DNA of 64,000 bases from Jaapia argillacea MUCL 33604 (Eukaryota; Basidiomycota; Agaricomycetes; Jaapiales; Jaapiaceae). Below the pieces are notes generated by a model that ran no database searches, had not been told where the DNA came from, and saw only the letters and a program-made list of their open reading frames with translations. Location: NCBI GenBank assembly GCA_000697665.1, contig KL197746.1, positions 200,383-264,382 on the forward strand, in the 5' to 3' direction. Positions 11,309 to 21,492 of this stretch are shown here, piece by piece (the stretch's first letter is position 1; every line of letters begins with the position of its first letter). The position numbers and the translations under genes were made by a program.

Positions 11309-12948
11309 ATGAAAAGCATCCGTCGTGACAACGTGACCGTAACGCGTCCGGACGCGCCTCGTGATATCAAGTCCGGCAAACTCAAGCCGTCTGACCGCAG
11401 TGATAGCGAACCCAAGCATGCTGACTTGCATCCCACCGCCACGACCTCAAGCCCGTCATCCCTCGGATCGCCTCGTCCTACAATGAAACGAAGGCACTCC
11501 ACAATTAGCGCAGACGCCAAAGTCTTGGAGCCCAAACAAGGTTCCAAATCAAACCGGAGGAAACTGTCAAAATCATCAGGGCGTTTGGCAGGGTTGTTGA
11601 GTCTACCAATGGACATCCTTTTCGAGGTTCGTGACCTCATATTCTCTCAGAATAGCCTTCCCCCAACCAATGGTTTGGACTTTCGGCGCTCCCTTATCAC
11701 CCTAGGTTTTCGGACATTTATTGCCGATTGACCTTCTCCACTTGGCTCGTACGACGAAAGAGTTCCGGCATGTCTTGATGCGTCGTTCGTCAATATCAAT
11801 ATGGAGAGATTCATTCTCAAATGTCCCGGATCTCCCTTCGTTTCCACCGGATTTGAACGAACCGCAATGGGCGAATCTCTTGTTTGATTCTCATTGTCAT
11901 GTACGCCTTGTGCCCCTTTCTTCCCTACCCAAACTCGATGACCGATCTTGATTTTTGGTTTTGGTTTTGATCTAGAATTGCCTAAGGGCGAGTGTACGCA
12001 CTGTTGAATGGAGATTCCGAGTTCGGTTCTGTTCCAAATGTAGTGCGACAAAGTCAGTACGCGAATCATTCCACTCTTGACTGAAACTTTTTGGGCGGAA
12101 TGTATTGAATTTGAAAACAAGGTTGGTAGCGATGTATGAATGGGAACTCGAGTTCTCCCCTCGATTAGTTGCTTGGCGATATGCTTCCAAACCAGGTACG
12201 TTTGGCTCACATTTCGTTTTGACCCCCGAGTTGAATGAACCCCGCGTTGTGAAAGACACGAAGTACCCAGGGTTCAAATCCAAGCAATGCGTTTACTCTC
12301 AAGATGAAATCGACATGTTCGTCAAACAAGTCCAAGCCTTCGATTTAGAAGTTGATAGACCGGCTTATAACGCTTATATCGACGCGAGACGGTTGGCAGT
12401 CGGGAATGTCATGAACGTGAGTCTCACACCACTCACTAATCCGAAGTATATAGCATTTAAACTGACGACGAGTCATGTCGAATTCGAACTAGCATGCGAA
12501 GGAATGTGAAGAATGGGTGGTTAGGTGTACAGATGATCGTCGTCAAGAACTCCAAAACATAAAACGAGAAAGGGTGGAAGCGTACGTCTCCTCTCCTCTC
12601 CTTTCCTCCCCCCCCTTCATCTCACACTACCTTATATGTCGTGTCATTGTCATCGAAAGTGTGATCGAACGATTAACAGAGCTAGGATGGGGAGACGATA
12701 TCTCGAGGCTCCTACCCGCCGATTCACTTGTATCCCATCCACTAGTCAACAAACCCGTCCCTCTAACGGACCGAAGTGAGTTCTCCCCCCACCCCCTCGT
12801 CATTGTGTTGATAGCTGATGGTGATGTGTGTATAGTTTGGAATAACATCCGAGATCAGTTGGAAGATTATATGGAGGATATGAGGAAGAAACGGCTTGAT
12901 TCTATTGCGTTTTGGAAGGGGGCTCGTGATGTGTCGGTTAATATGTGA
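11309..12948 (+). CDS. F-box protein with cysteine-containing central region
   Basis: Probable SCF substrate adaptor. Exon 1 (11309..11626) encodes a basic, low-complexity N-terminus and ends in LAGLLSLPMDILFE. Exon 2 (11706..11900) continues VFGHLLPIDLLHLARTTKEF, followed by RHVLMRRSSISIWRDS, so a phase-0 intron splits the F-box exactly after its first helix. Exon 2 ends NEPQWANLLFDSHCH, and the next exon (from about 11977) reads NCLRASVRTVEWRFRVRFCS, then KCSATK. This C-x2-C is the usual basidiomycete continuation of this F-box subfamily. Later coding blocks include KQCVYSQDEIDMFVKQVQAF (about 12285-12345), VIERLTELGWGDDI (about 12660-12703) and a final IRDQLEDYMEDMRKKRL near the stop at 12948. 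Splice sites between 12040 and 12840 were not all resolved. Family call good, exact protein uncertain. Confidence 0.75.
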
Positions 12949-12953
12949 TTTGT

Positions 12954-12962
12954 GGGGGGGGG

Positions 12963-12989
<27 letters not shown>
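12954..12989. repeat. G-run plus (GA)13 microsatellite
   Basis: A run of ten G (12954-12963) runs directly into about 13 GA units just after the F-box stop codon, in the presumed 3' UTR. Likely length-polymorphic. Confidence 0.95.
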
Positions 12990-12994
<5 letters not shown>

Positions 12995-13421
12995 GTTTTA
13001 GAGATGGTGCGAGCACTTATTCGTACTTTTTTGTGTTTATCGGGTGCTCAGCTTTAGTGATGGCTTGTAGGAAACGATGACCGGCGTTATCAGGGAGTTG
13101 GTGAAATGTTGAGAGGAGTCCTCGAGCCTTGATGTTGATCTCGACGATTTACAATTCAATTTCTTTCATACTTGGTTTACTTTCCTTCGGGCTGGAGTGT
13201 TAAGAAATTGATTAATGTCGTCGAACGTCAAGATCGAGGGAGGGAGGTATGGATATGATCTTGGTCATTGCGCGTCTGCACGACGCGAGAACGTTGATTA
13301 TACATGATATCGAAGCCCAGCTTCACGATATCCTATGAACCCATCCTTCACCCAAACCGAGTCAATCTCGTCCAATCGCAAACCATTGGCACCACCCCAT
13401 CAAACCTCACCCCTCCTCCCC
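12990..13421. other. Short intergenic stretch between convergent genes
   Basis: About 430 bp between the plus-strand F-box gene and the minus-strand Clp1-like gene 2. I see no gene here. It presumably contains both transcription end regions. Confidence 0.55.
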
Positions 13422-14668
13422 TCAAACCCTCGCACAAAGACTAACAGCTCTAACCAAAATTTCCCACGTAACATCTAGTTCATTCCATAGCTCGGTAGGG
13501 GTGTATAACCCTATTTCGTTTAGTGCGTCGAGGAGGGACGTGAGTTTTTGAAGGGATTGGATGAGCGTCGGGGTAGTAGGAGAAGCGGATGCGAGTTCGT
13601 GTGCGATGGTGTAGATCGTTCGTTGGTATGAAGATGAAGACGAAGAGGTGGAGGAAGACGAAGAGAAACTGGATGGAGGAGATCGGACAAGCGACTTCGT
13701 ACGACGGAGTTGTTTGAAGTTGATTGCATGGGCGATACTCGAACCCAATTCTTCAAACAATGACCCACCACTCCCTTTCCTACTCACACATCTCGCACCA
13801 CCCTCGCCTCCATCCACATGTGTAGCCGAAGGTAAAGGATGTACGACATCCCTAATCCATTCTGGTAAGATCTTCCTCATGAGTTCCGCTTGGTTCTTGT
13901 TATGCATATATACCACTACGTCCGCGAACACTTCTAGGTCGGTTGATTGGATTGGGAGGAGGATACGGGGGAGGTCTGTGTATGATCTTCTGGGGAATTT
14001 GTTGGAGGGGGAGAGGAGGAGGTTGGGGGTGTTGGAGGCGAAGATTAGGTCGTTTATTGGGATTTCCAGAGCTACTGGAGTTTGGGGGGTTGAGAGGGTG
14101 AGGGTACTATTGTTGGCGTGGGAGGAGGAGAGGAGGAGGAGGATGTGGGTGGCGTGGAGTGGGCGGGGTGAGATCATTTGATCTGGTGTGCTGAGGCAGA
14201 GGGGTATGTCCTCTAGTACTTCTTGGGAATACCAGATTGGGAGTTTAGGTGACTCGAGGTGTTTGCGTTCGATGGTGTGAGAGGAGGGAGAGGATATGCA
14301 TGTGGTTGAATGGGAATGATCGATGTTCTGGTGGTGGGAGGGAAGACCGATTTGGGAGGGAGGCAGGGAGCTGGAGAGAGATTTGAGTGAAGTGTGTGGT
14401 GTACGATGATAGAGCCATTGTCCACTGATCAGAAAAGATGGGTGAGCGGAGCGCGGGTTGGGGGAAGGGGAGGGACGTACTCGTGGCGGATTTTGATATG
14501 ATGACGGATCTCTTCGATAGAGAGGTGCGAGCAGAGCAGAGATTCACGATCAGGAGATATATCGAGTAGACTTTCTCTATTGATTTGGCGTTCGAGGGGG
14601 TGGGGGTTACCTGGGTGGCGAGGGAGGCTTGGGGCTAGCGCGAGAGACGGGAGGTCGGTGATTTTCAT
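13422..14668 (-). CDS. Clp1-like protein, diverged copy 2
   Basis: Two exons, 14668..14481 and 14424..13422, are joined in phase 2 across a 56-nt intron (GTACGT...GATCAG) and give 396 residues. Exon 1 holds the family's first block (ERQINRESLLDISPDRESLL, then IEEIRHHIKIRHE). Exon 2 includes DLIFASNTPNLLLSP, FADVVVYMHNKNQAELM, a Ser-rich low-complexity linker (residues ~290-310), and the diagnostic ending LNEIGLYTPTELWNELDVTW followed by EILVRAVSLCARV. It is about 110 residues longer than copy 1, mainly through a His/Ser/Pro-rich insert after exon 1 and the Ser linker. The histidine-rich triplet so conserved in Clp1 (HCxxxP) is degraded here, suggesting divergence in function. Same strand as copy 1 and separated from it by one F-box gene. 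Confidence 0.72.
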
Positions 14669-15024
14669 GGTGGGGAGGTTGGTGGAGGGAGAGGGACGGG
14701 AGAGGAGGAGGGTTTATACATTGTGGACTTTTGGGAACACGAGTTTGTGCTTGGGCCGGGATGTCAATCAGGGCGGACAAAGCAGGCAAAGCGAGTTGGA
14801 GGCTGAGTGTGATTGGTTGTAGCTTTGGAGGCTCGAGATGGTTCGATGGTGCTCGAGATGTTATCCTGTCGTCGTCGTGATGAATACGGCTGAAGTGATG
14901 GACGTTGACGTGAACGACGAGCGCGATGTTTGCTCGTGTTTTCTCCTTGCCTTCCGCCACACAATTCCTCAACTTGACGAAAAACAGTCGCGCCGACGGA
15001 GGTGCTACGGTGATATATGCAGCA

Positions 15025-16690
15025 ATGCATCAACTTGACCAGGCTGCCACCGAGTAAGTCTATCAAGTCTCTAAACGTATGTCCCTCCTCCCTCCCTGCC
15101 TCCCCTGCTCTAACCCTCCCTCTTACCTAAAGTTCAAACGCACCACCCCCGGATCAACCCACCACCTAATATTCAGCACCCGTCCCCCAACAAACCCCCT
15201 CGACCCATCCCACCCCGCCTCCCAAACCCGTCGTCAATTCCCTTATGTCGGTTCGCCGGGGTTGGGAGTGAGAGCGTTTCCGAAGGGGGTGCTGGAGCAT
15301 CCTGTTTGGGAGTACCCGGATCCCCCTTTTGGGCCTGCGAAGGATCGTGGGGGTGGGGGAGGGAGAATGAATATGAGTGTGCAGATGTTGATTGGGGTTA
15401 AGAGCGTTAGTAGGAGTGCGGTTGTTAGGCATAAGATATCGGGGAAGGTGAAGCAGGCTTTGGCGTTGATAGCTACTAAGAATTTGGGTGGTGGGGTACG
15501 GAAGGACGGTGGGAGAGGGAAAGGGAAGGATACTGGGAAAGGGAAGGAGGTGTTGGTGCAGTGTGGTGATAGGTCCCAAGGATTCGACCTGATCTTACCC
15601 CGTTCGTCCTTCCCTCTTCCCCCTGCCCTCTTAAAACCACATTGACTCTGAAACCCATATTGACTTGACTTGAATTTGGGTGTGGGAGGGTAGATTGGAC
15701 TTATGTCGTCCATCCATCTCTAGAAGTATACCGTATGCCCTTCCCAACTCTCATCAACACTCTCCGTTCTGCTCTAGAGAAGATACACGTGAAGGCCGTC
15801 AAACTTGATGAAGCTTGGGCGAAGGAGAGGGCTTGGTTCGAGTCTAGAGAGAGGGGACGTCAACAGGTTCATTTTATTTGCTTTTTTGGCGGGTTTGGTG
15901 TTGAATTTTTTTGGGTAGAGGGAGAGGTGGAGGGATGAGAAGGTGAGTTGGTTGGGTTCGATCCCTAATTTATCATTTTATCCTATGTTATAGATCCCAT
16001 CTTCAAGAAACCAAAACGTAACTACCCCCCTCCCTTCCCTTCGCCTCGAGCTGACTAAAGAAATACCCAGTACGATCCACCCACTTTCACTCAACCCCCT
16101 CCCACTCCCATCTACGCAAAAGGTATAGACGTACAAGACCCTTTACCAGCTCCCGATCGCACGATGGAGGGAGATGAAGAAGAGGAGTATGCTTGGAAAT
16201 CGAAGAAATCGAGTTATGGATTTGGGCCGGGGGTGCGTCCTTCTCCCTTTCTTGAGGTTGGTGTTTGGTGTTGACTTTGCGTGGGTGCAGAATGGGGTGC
16301 AGAAGGGAATGGGATTACCTGCTTTCGTGGGGATCAAAGTTCCGATGGTACGTTTTTCGTTGCGTTATGTTATGGGGTGTTATCCTTGGTTGATACGAGC
16401 TTCATAGCCTACTTTTTCGAGGAATTCTGGAAAGGTAAGTTTTTATACACTCTTCTACACTTTTTGTTGATATGAGATTATTTATTTAGGCCCCGAAATT
16501 GTTCTTCCCTTCGTCTTTTGCTCGGCAGGAGAAGGGACAGGTTGGGCAGAAGGAGAAGGAGCGGGAGGGAGAGAGGAGTGGGGGGAGAGGGAAGGAGGGG
16601 AAGGGAGAACTTAGGTTGTTTGGTTCGAGACCTGTTGTTTTGAAGGATGGGAGTGAGGGGAGGAGGAGGGGGGGTGGTGGGCATCAGTGA
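15025..16690 (+). CDS. Unrecognised protein, probably real (multi-exon)
   Basis: I do not recognise the family. Coding blocks in consistent frames are linked by introns with good GT/AG sites. A 29-nt first exon (15025..15053, MHQLDQAAT) can splice to 15179 in phase 2, giving RRQFPYVGSPGLGVRAFPKG and LEHPVWEYPDPPFG. Next come HKISGKVKQALALIATKNLG, then YVVHPSLEVYRMPFPTLINT and LRSALEKIHVKAVKLDEAWA (15700-15866), YDPPTFTQPPPTPIYAKGID (16072-), NGVQKGMGLPAFVGIKVPM (16291-16347) and a Lys/Gly/Glu-rich tail ending at 16690. The pattern of short conserved-looking blocks plus a basic N-terminal region would suit a mitochondrial protein, but that is only a guess. The junction around 15570-15690 is unresolved because no consensus donor is visible. 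Confidence 0.55.
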
Positions 16691-16835
16691 TGGGATGGGA
16701 TGGGGTGGGGGTGTGATGGGATCATTGGGTTGATGATGGTTTGGGTGATGTATATATCTGCACCCTTTGATTGACGTTTGTAATTTTGTTGAAAGAAGGG
16801 GCAGAAGAGTGCGCGGTGGAGACAGGCATAACACT

Positions 16836-17303
16836 TTAGCCGTCTTCAGCTTTGAGGGATCCTTGGGCGTGTAATACATGCTTTCCGCCCGTACGATTGT
16901 TAGCTCTGGGAGTGTTGACCATAGATGTGAAGCTATGGAAAGGGGTGGATATGAGGGTAAGTGATGTCGGAGGTGGACTGACCTGAGGAGGGTAGCTTGG
17001 GTTTGTTGACGATGAGATCCGGGCGGAAGTTTGGAATACTTGAAATATACGACCCAGGGGGGGTGTAATTGGGTATGATGACGCGACTGGGTTAGAATGG
17101 AGGGACTCGGTGTACGGATAGAGGAGAGCTGATGGAGGCAAGCTTAGGATAGGGGCAGTGCTGACAAAGCCGACGATTGCAGTCCGTCGGGAGGTCCACG
17201 GCTTCCAGATATAGACAGCTTGGTCAGCGTAGGTCCGTCGGTCATGCCACGCGCCCCCAACCAAGCGATTCCACACAACTCCCGTCGTCCTCGAACCACT
17301 CAT
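16836..17303 (-). CDS. Possible small gene, unrecognised
   Basis: An uninterrupted 155-codon frame starts MSGSRTTGVVWNRLVGGAWH and ends ANNRTGGKHVLHAQGSLKAE plus DG. The middle contains a hydrophobic segment (IVGFVSTAPILSLPPSALL, ~residues 43-61) that could be a membrane anchor. A GTCAGT donor and a CATAG acceptor inside the frame (about 16935-16985) would remove about 50 nt and change the C-terminal frame. It lies between the convergent end of the unknown gene and the ATG1 start, 187 bp from the ATG1 start codon. No family recognised; it may be a leader-region shadow. Confidence 0.3.
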   Translation of the reverse strand: MSGSRTTGVVWNRLVGGAWHDRRTYADQAVYIWKPWTSRRTAIVGFVSTAPILSLPPSALLYPYTESLHSNPVASSYPITPPLGRIFQVFQTSARISSSTNPSYPPQVSPPPTSLTLISTPFHSFTSMVNTPRANNRTGGKHVLHAQGSLKAEDG

Positions 17304-17490
17304 GCAATCCGCTTACCTCTTACCTCTACCATCGTCTTGTGAATAACTTGCAATCCATAAACACATCCCTGCCTATCTCTCTACTTTGACACCGATCTGA
17401 ACTGAACTGGAATTGGAATTGGAATTGCTGTGCTGCCGTTTTGTTGGAACTTGGATCCACTCCCCTCTGTGAAGAGAGAGCACTGGGATC

Positions 17491-20400
17491 ATGAGTTCTA
17501 TGATGGAGAAACAAGGAGGGAGAGCGGAAGATGAAGAAGTTAAACCGTATGTTATCGTTAGTAACCTCGGTAAAGGAAGTTTCGCAGTTGTCTACAAGGG
17601 TTATCACTCCGTACGTCCCCTCTCCCCTCCCTCTCCACCACTCGCGATATCTGAAATGAGGTTTGTTTGGCGGGTTGTGATGAATTTGTAGGAAACGCAT
17701 CAGCAAGTTGCTATCAAGACTATTACTAGGAGCGGGTTGAACCCCAAGTTATTGGATAATCTACGGAGCGAGATTGATATCCTCAAGTCTCTCTCGCACA
17801 GACATATCACAAAGTTAATCGATATCATCGTCAGTCCTCCTTCCTGCTTCCTTCTCCCCCATCCCACGTCTACCATTCATCCGGCCTTCTACCCATCCCT
17901 CCCAAACAAACTTACCACTAACACCAAACCCCACAGAGAGCCGAACGCAACATCTACCTAATAATGGAATACTGCGCCGGCGGAGACTTGACAAACTACA
18001 TCCGGAAACGCGGTCGAGTAGAAGGCTTAGAATACATCCCTTCTCCTGGTTCGCCCCCTCAATATTACCCACATCCAAGAGCGGGAGGGTTGGATGAGAT
18101 TGTCGTTAGGAGTTTTTTGAGGCAGTTGGGTACGTCGTTTCCTTTTCTTTTTTTGGTGAGAGTTAGGGCGGGAGGCTAATGCGGTGTTGGTGGGTAGCGA
18201 GAGCTCTGAAGTTTTTGAGACAGAGGAATTTGATACATAGGGATATCAAACCCCAGGTACGCTTTCTCCCTCCCTCTCCCCCTTAACCACCCTAACCCAA
18301 CCCCAGAACCTCCTATTAAACCCCGCCTCCCCCGAAGAACTCTCCCGAGGCCATCCCATCGGTGTGCCCATCCTCAAAGTAGCTGATTTTGGGTTTGCGA
18401 GGAGTCTGCCGAACGCGATGTTGGCTGAGACACTTTGTGGTTCTCCGTATGTCCTTTCTCTGTTTGTCGTCACGGGTTTTTTGAGTGCTGATGTTGGTGT
18501 TCTGTTTGTTTGTTGATATTTCCTTTGGTGATTTCGTCGACCTTTTCTTTCCACCTCTCCTTTCACTCTCATGCCGCAGGTTATACATGGCACCCGAGAT
18601 CCTCTCCTACAAACACTACGACGCCAAGGTCGACCTATGGTCCCTCGGAGCAGTCCTCTACGAAATGTCAACCGGCCGACCCCCCTTCCGCGCCCAAAAC
18701 CACATCGAACTCCTAAAACGTATCGAAAAAACAAAATTCATAAAATTCCCAGACGAAGATCCTCACCTCCTCTCAAAGCCCGAGGGGGAAGGTATAAAAG
18801 AAGTACCACCCGACGTCAAAGATTTGGTGAGGAGGCTTTTGAAGAGAGAGCCGGTGGAGAGGTGTGGGTTTGAAGAGTTTTTTGGGAGTGAGGCGTTGGC
18901 GAAGTCTAAGTTTCCTAGGCCGCCGAAAGGGGGGAGTGTTAGGGAGATGTCGGAGGGATTGGGAGCGGCAGAGGAGGGGAGGGGAGTTAAGGATGCTGTT
19001 GAAGCTGTTAATGGGGCTGTTATTGCTACTACTGGACCTGGAGCTGGGATTGTTGGTGCGGGGGCGGTGGTGGGTGTAGGAGGTGTAGGGGTGGGAGGAG
19101 GGGCAGGGGTAGGAGGGAATGGGACGGGAGTTGGAGCCGGTCCGTCCTCCACCACTCGACCGACACTTTTTGTCGCGTTGCCTGCTAATCAACGACCTAT
19201 CCCGCCAGAAGTCATTGATCCACATAACGTTTTCCCGCCTAGCAAGTTTAATTTTGGGAGGAGGGATGGAGATGGGAGGTGAGCATTTTTTTGGTTCCCT
19301 GCATCCTTTCCACATTCTCCATTGTTTGACACACCGTTCTACATTTTGTTGACGCACATGTTCAGCCCTGCGTCTTCACAAGCCGAGCCCACTGCTCCCC
19401 CCGAAATGACCAGATCGCCGAGTAGCGCTTCTGATAGGTTGAGAGTCCCTAAACCGTTATCGACTGAAGGGTCTATTATACCTGGTGAGACGGAGGAAGA
19501 TGGGTTGTTGAGGAGGGAGTATGTACTTGTTGGGGACACGAGAGCTGTTGAGTTTACTAGAGCTGTCGATGGTGAGTTTTACCCTTGAATAGCCAATACA
19601 CAGCTCATCGTTGCGTTGCAGAAATTGCGGTAGCGAGAAGAAGACCACTTCGAGATCGTCGAGCTCCACTCTCACCTCTAACAGATGAAACTCTAAACCG
19701 CGATTCCCGACCTTCTCTCGATTCTCCCTCCCACCAACAACAACCGATATCAAATATAACATTCCCACCTCCTCCCAACCCCAACACACCACCACTCTCC
19801 GCTTCACCCACCAGCGCAGCTTCACGTGCGGCCACGAATGCATTAACACGTGCATTGAACGTCGCTTCGAAGAAATTGTTTGGTGTAGCTGGTGGACGGA
19901 CGTCGTCGGGGAGGTATAGGGAAGTTTTGGGTTCGGGTGGGGGGTCTGGGTCTCCCAGGAGAGCTACCATTATTATTGGGAGGGCAGCTGAGGAGGAGGG
20001 GGAGAAGGATCCGTTGGAGGATAGGATGTTGACTGGTTTGGATGATCTTGCGCAAAAGACTGATGTGTTGACGAGGTGGGCGGATGAGTTGTATGATTTT
20101 GTAAAGGCTGTTCCTCAGAGTACGTTCTTTCTTTCTTGAACTTTCATCTCCTCTACCCTCTTCGTGCGTTGGTGCTGATTCTTGAATGGGTTGGAACCAG
20201 AACCTCTACCTGATCCCAACAAATTCACCAAACGGGATGGCGAACTTGATAAACACGCTCTCGCAAGACGGAATGCGGATGTTGAAGCTGAGAATAACGC
20301 AGTCACTTGTGTGGCGGTTTACATGCTCGTTATGGCCTTTTCACAAAAAGGGATCGATCAACTTCGGAATCATCAAGAACATGTCAAGATGCGAGATCCG

Positions 20401-21078
20401 GATGGGGAGTTCCTTGTTAGTGAGGGATTTCATGACGGTTGGTTTATTCCCTTGGATTGATGAGTTGAGTTGCCGAGAGTGCTGATTTGGTGATGAAGCG
20501 TTGGTGTGGTTCAAGGACCGGTTCATCAAATGTAATGATCGAGCGACGTTGGTCAAGACTTGGTTACCTGTGCAATATGATGGACCTAGGATGTGGTTGG
20601 ATCATTTGGTTTATGATCGCGCGCTCATGTTGGTACGTCCCCATATCGACTTTTTTCCCGCATGATTGCCTTTGTGATTAAACTGGACAATGTGTAGAGT
20701 CGGACGGCTGCGCGGAAGGAACTTTTGGATCAAGCGACTGCACCTGATGAGTGCAAACAACTGTATGAGGAGTCGATATGGTTGCTTTATACGCTTCAAG
20801 ATGACCTACTGCAAACTGCCAATCCGTTTGTTGAGGAAGATCGGACGACGATCTCTACTTGTGAGTGATGGTCTTATGTCTGTCGTCGACTGCAACCCTT
20901 AAACACTTGTTTTTGATCAGGGATCACTCGAACGAGATTACGACTTCATCGGTGCATTGATCGTATGAAGATGAATGATCATGATAGAGTCAGGGACGCT
21001 CGCTCAGATCAGAACCTTGACGATGTACCTCGATATCCTCCACCTTGGGAAGCTACACCGACCGCTACTCGTTCATAG
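17491..21078 (+). CDS. ATG1: Serine/threonine protein kinase ATG1 (autophagy initiation kinase)
   Basis: ATG1/ULK starts autophagosome formation and the Cvt pathway, acting with ATG13 and ATG17 at the pre-autophagosomal site. Start at 17491 ([10 protein letters not shown]). The kinase domain (~residues 20-330) shows the Gly loop [22 protein letters not shown] lysine, catalytic [10 protein letters not shown] (across an intron at ~18255-18305), [29 protein letters not shown] and the ATG1-like IELLKRIEK and [19 protein letters not shown] long Gly/Val/Pro/Ser linker follows. The C-terminal tandem MIT region contains [20 protein letters not shown], then [20 protein letters not shown] and [15 protein letters not shown], and ends [13 protein letters not shown] with stop 21076-21078. 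About ten introns of 50-80 nt; the gene appears complete. The kinase insert with [17 protein letters not shown] is typical of basidiomycete ATG1. Confidence 0.93.
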
Positions 21079-21492
21079 CCCCCTCTTCATTCTCCCTGTA
21101 TATCCCCCCTTTCTTCCTGTCTCCCCACCTTGTGTATCGTATTTCCACACGCTGATTACTGACTGACCCTCTTTCCTCGCCATCACGGTTGAAAGGACAC
21201 CCGCTTTGTTTTAGAGTTCTATGCTCTGTTTTTCCTACCTGCATGTTCCCGTGTACCACTCAAGTGTATTATATACTATCTACCATATTTCAATCTAGGT
21301 GTTGTCTGGGTTCTCCAACGAATTTCGATGTGTGGCGATTTTGACGAAATATTCAGTCCATCCCATGGATCACTGGACACTCAAACCCGTTCCATCGAAG
21401 CGTGCATATCCTCCATTACTCCGTAGTGAATATCGTCGATTCCAAACAAAATAGCACAGCAAGAGAGACAAAATCAATAAGCAATCCATGCA

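Noticed and set aside
12260-12290. GGGTTCAAATCC resembling a tRNA T-loop
   Set aside because: Lies in coding sequence of the F-box gene and no acceptor stem or anticodon arm fits around it.
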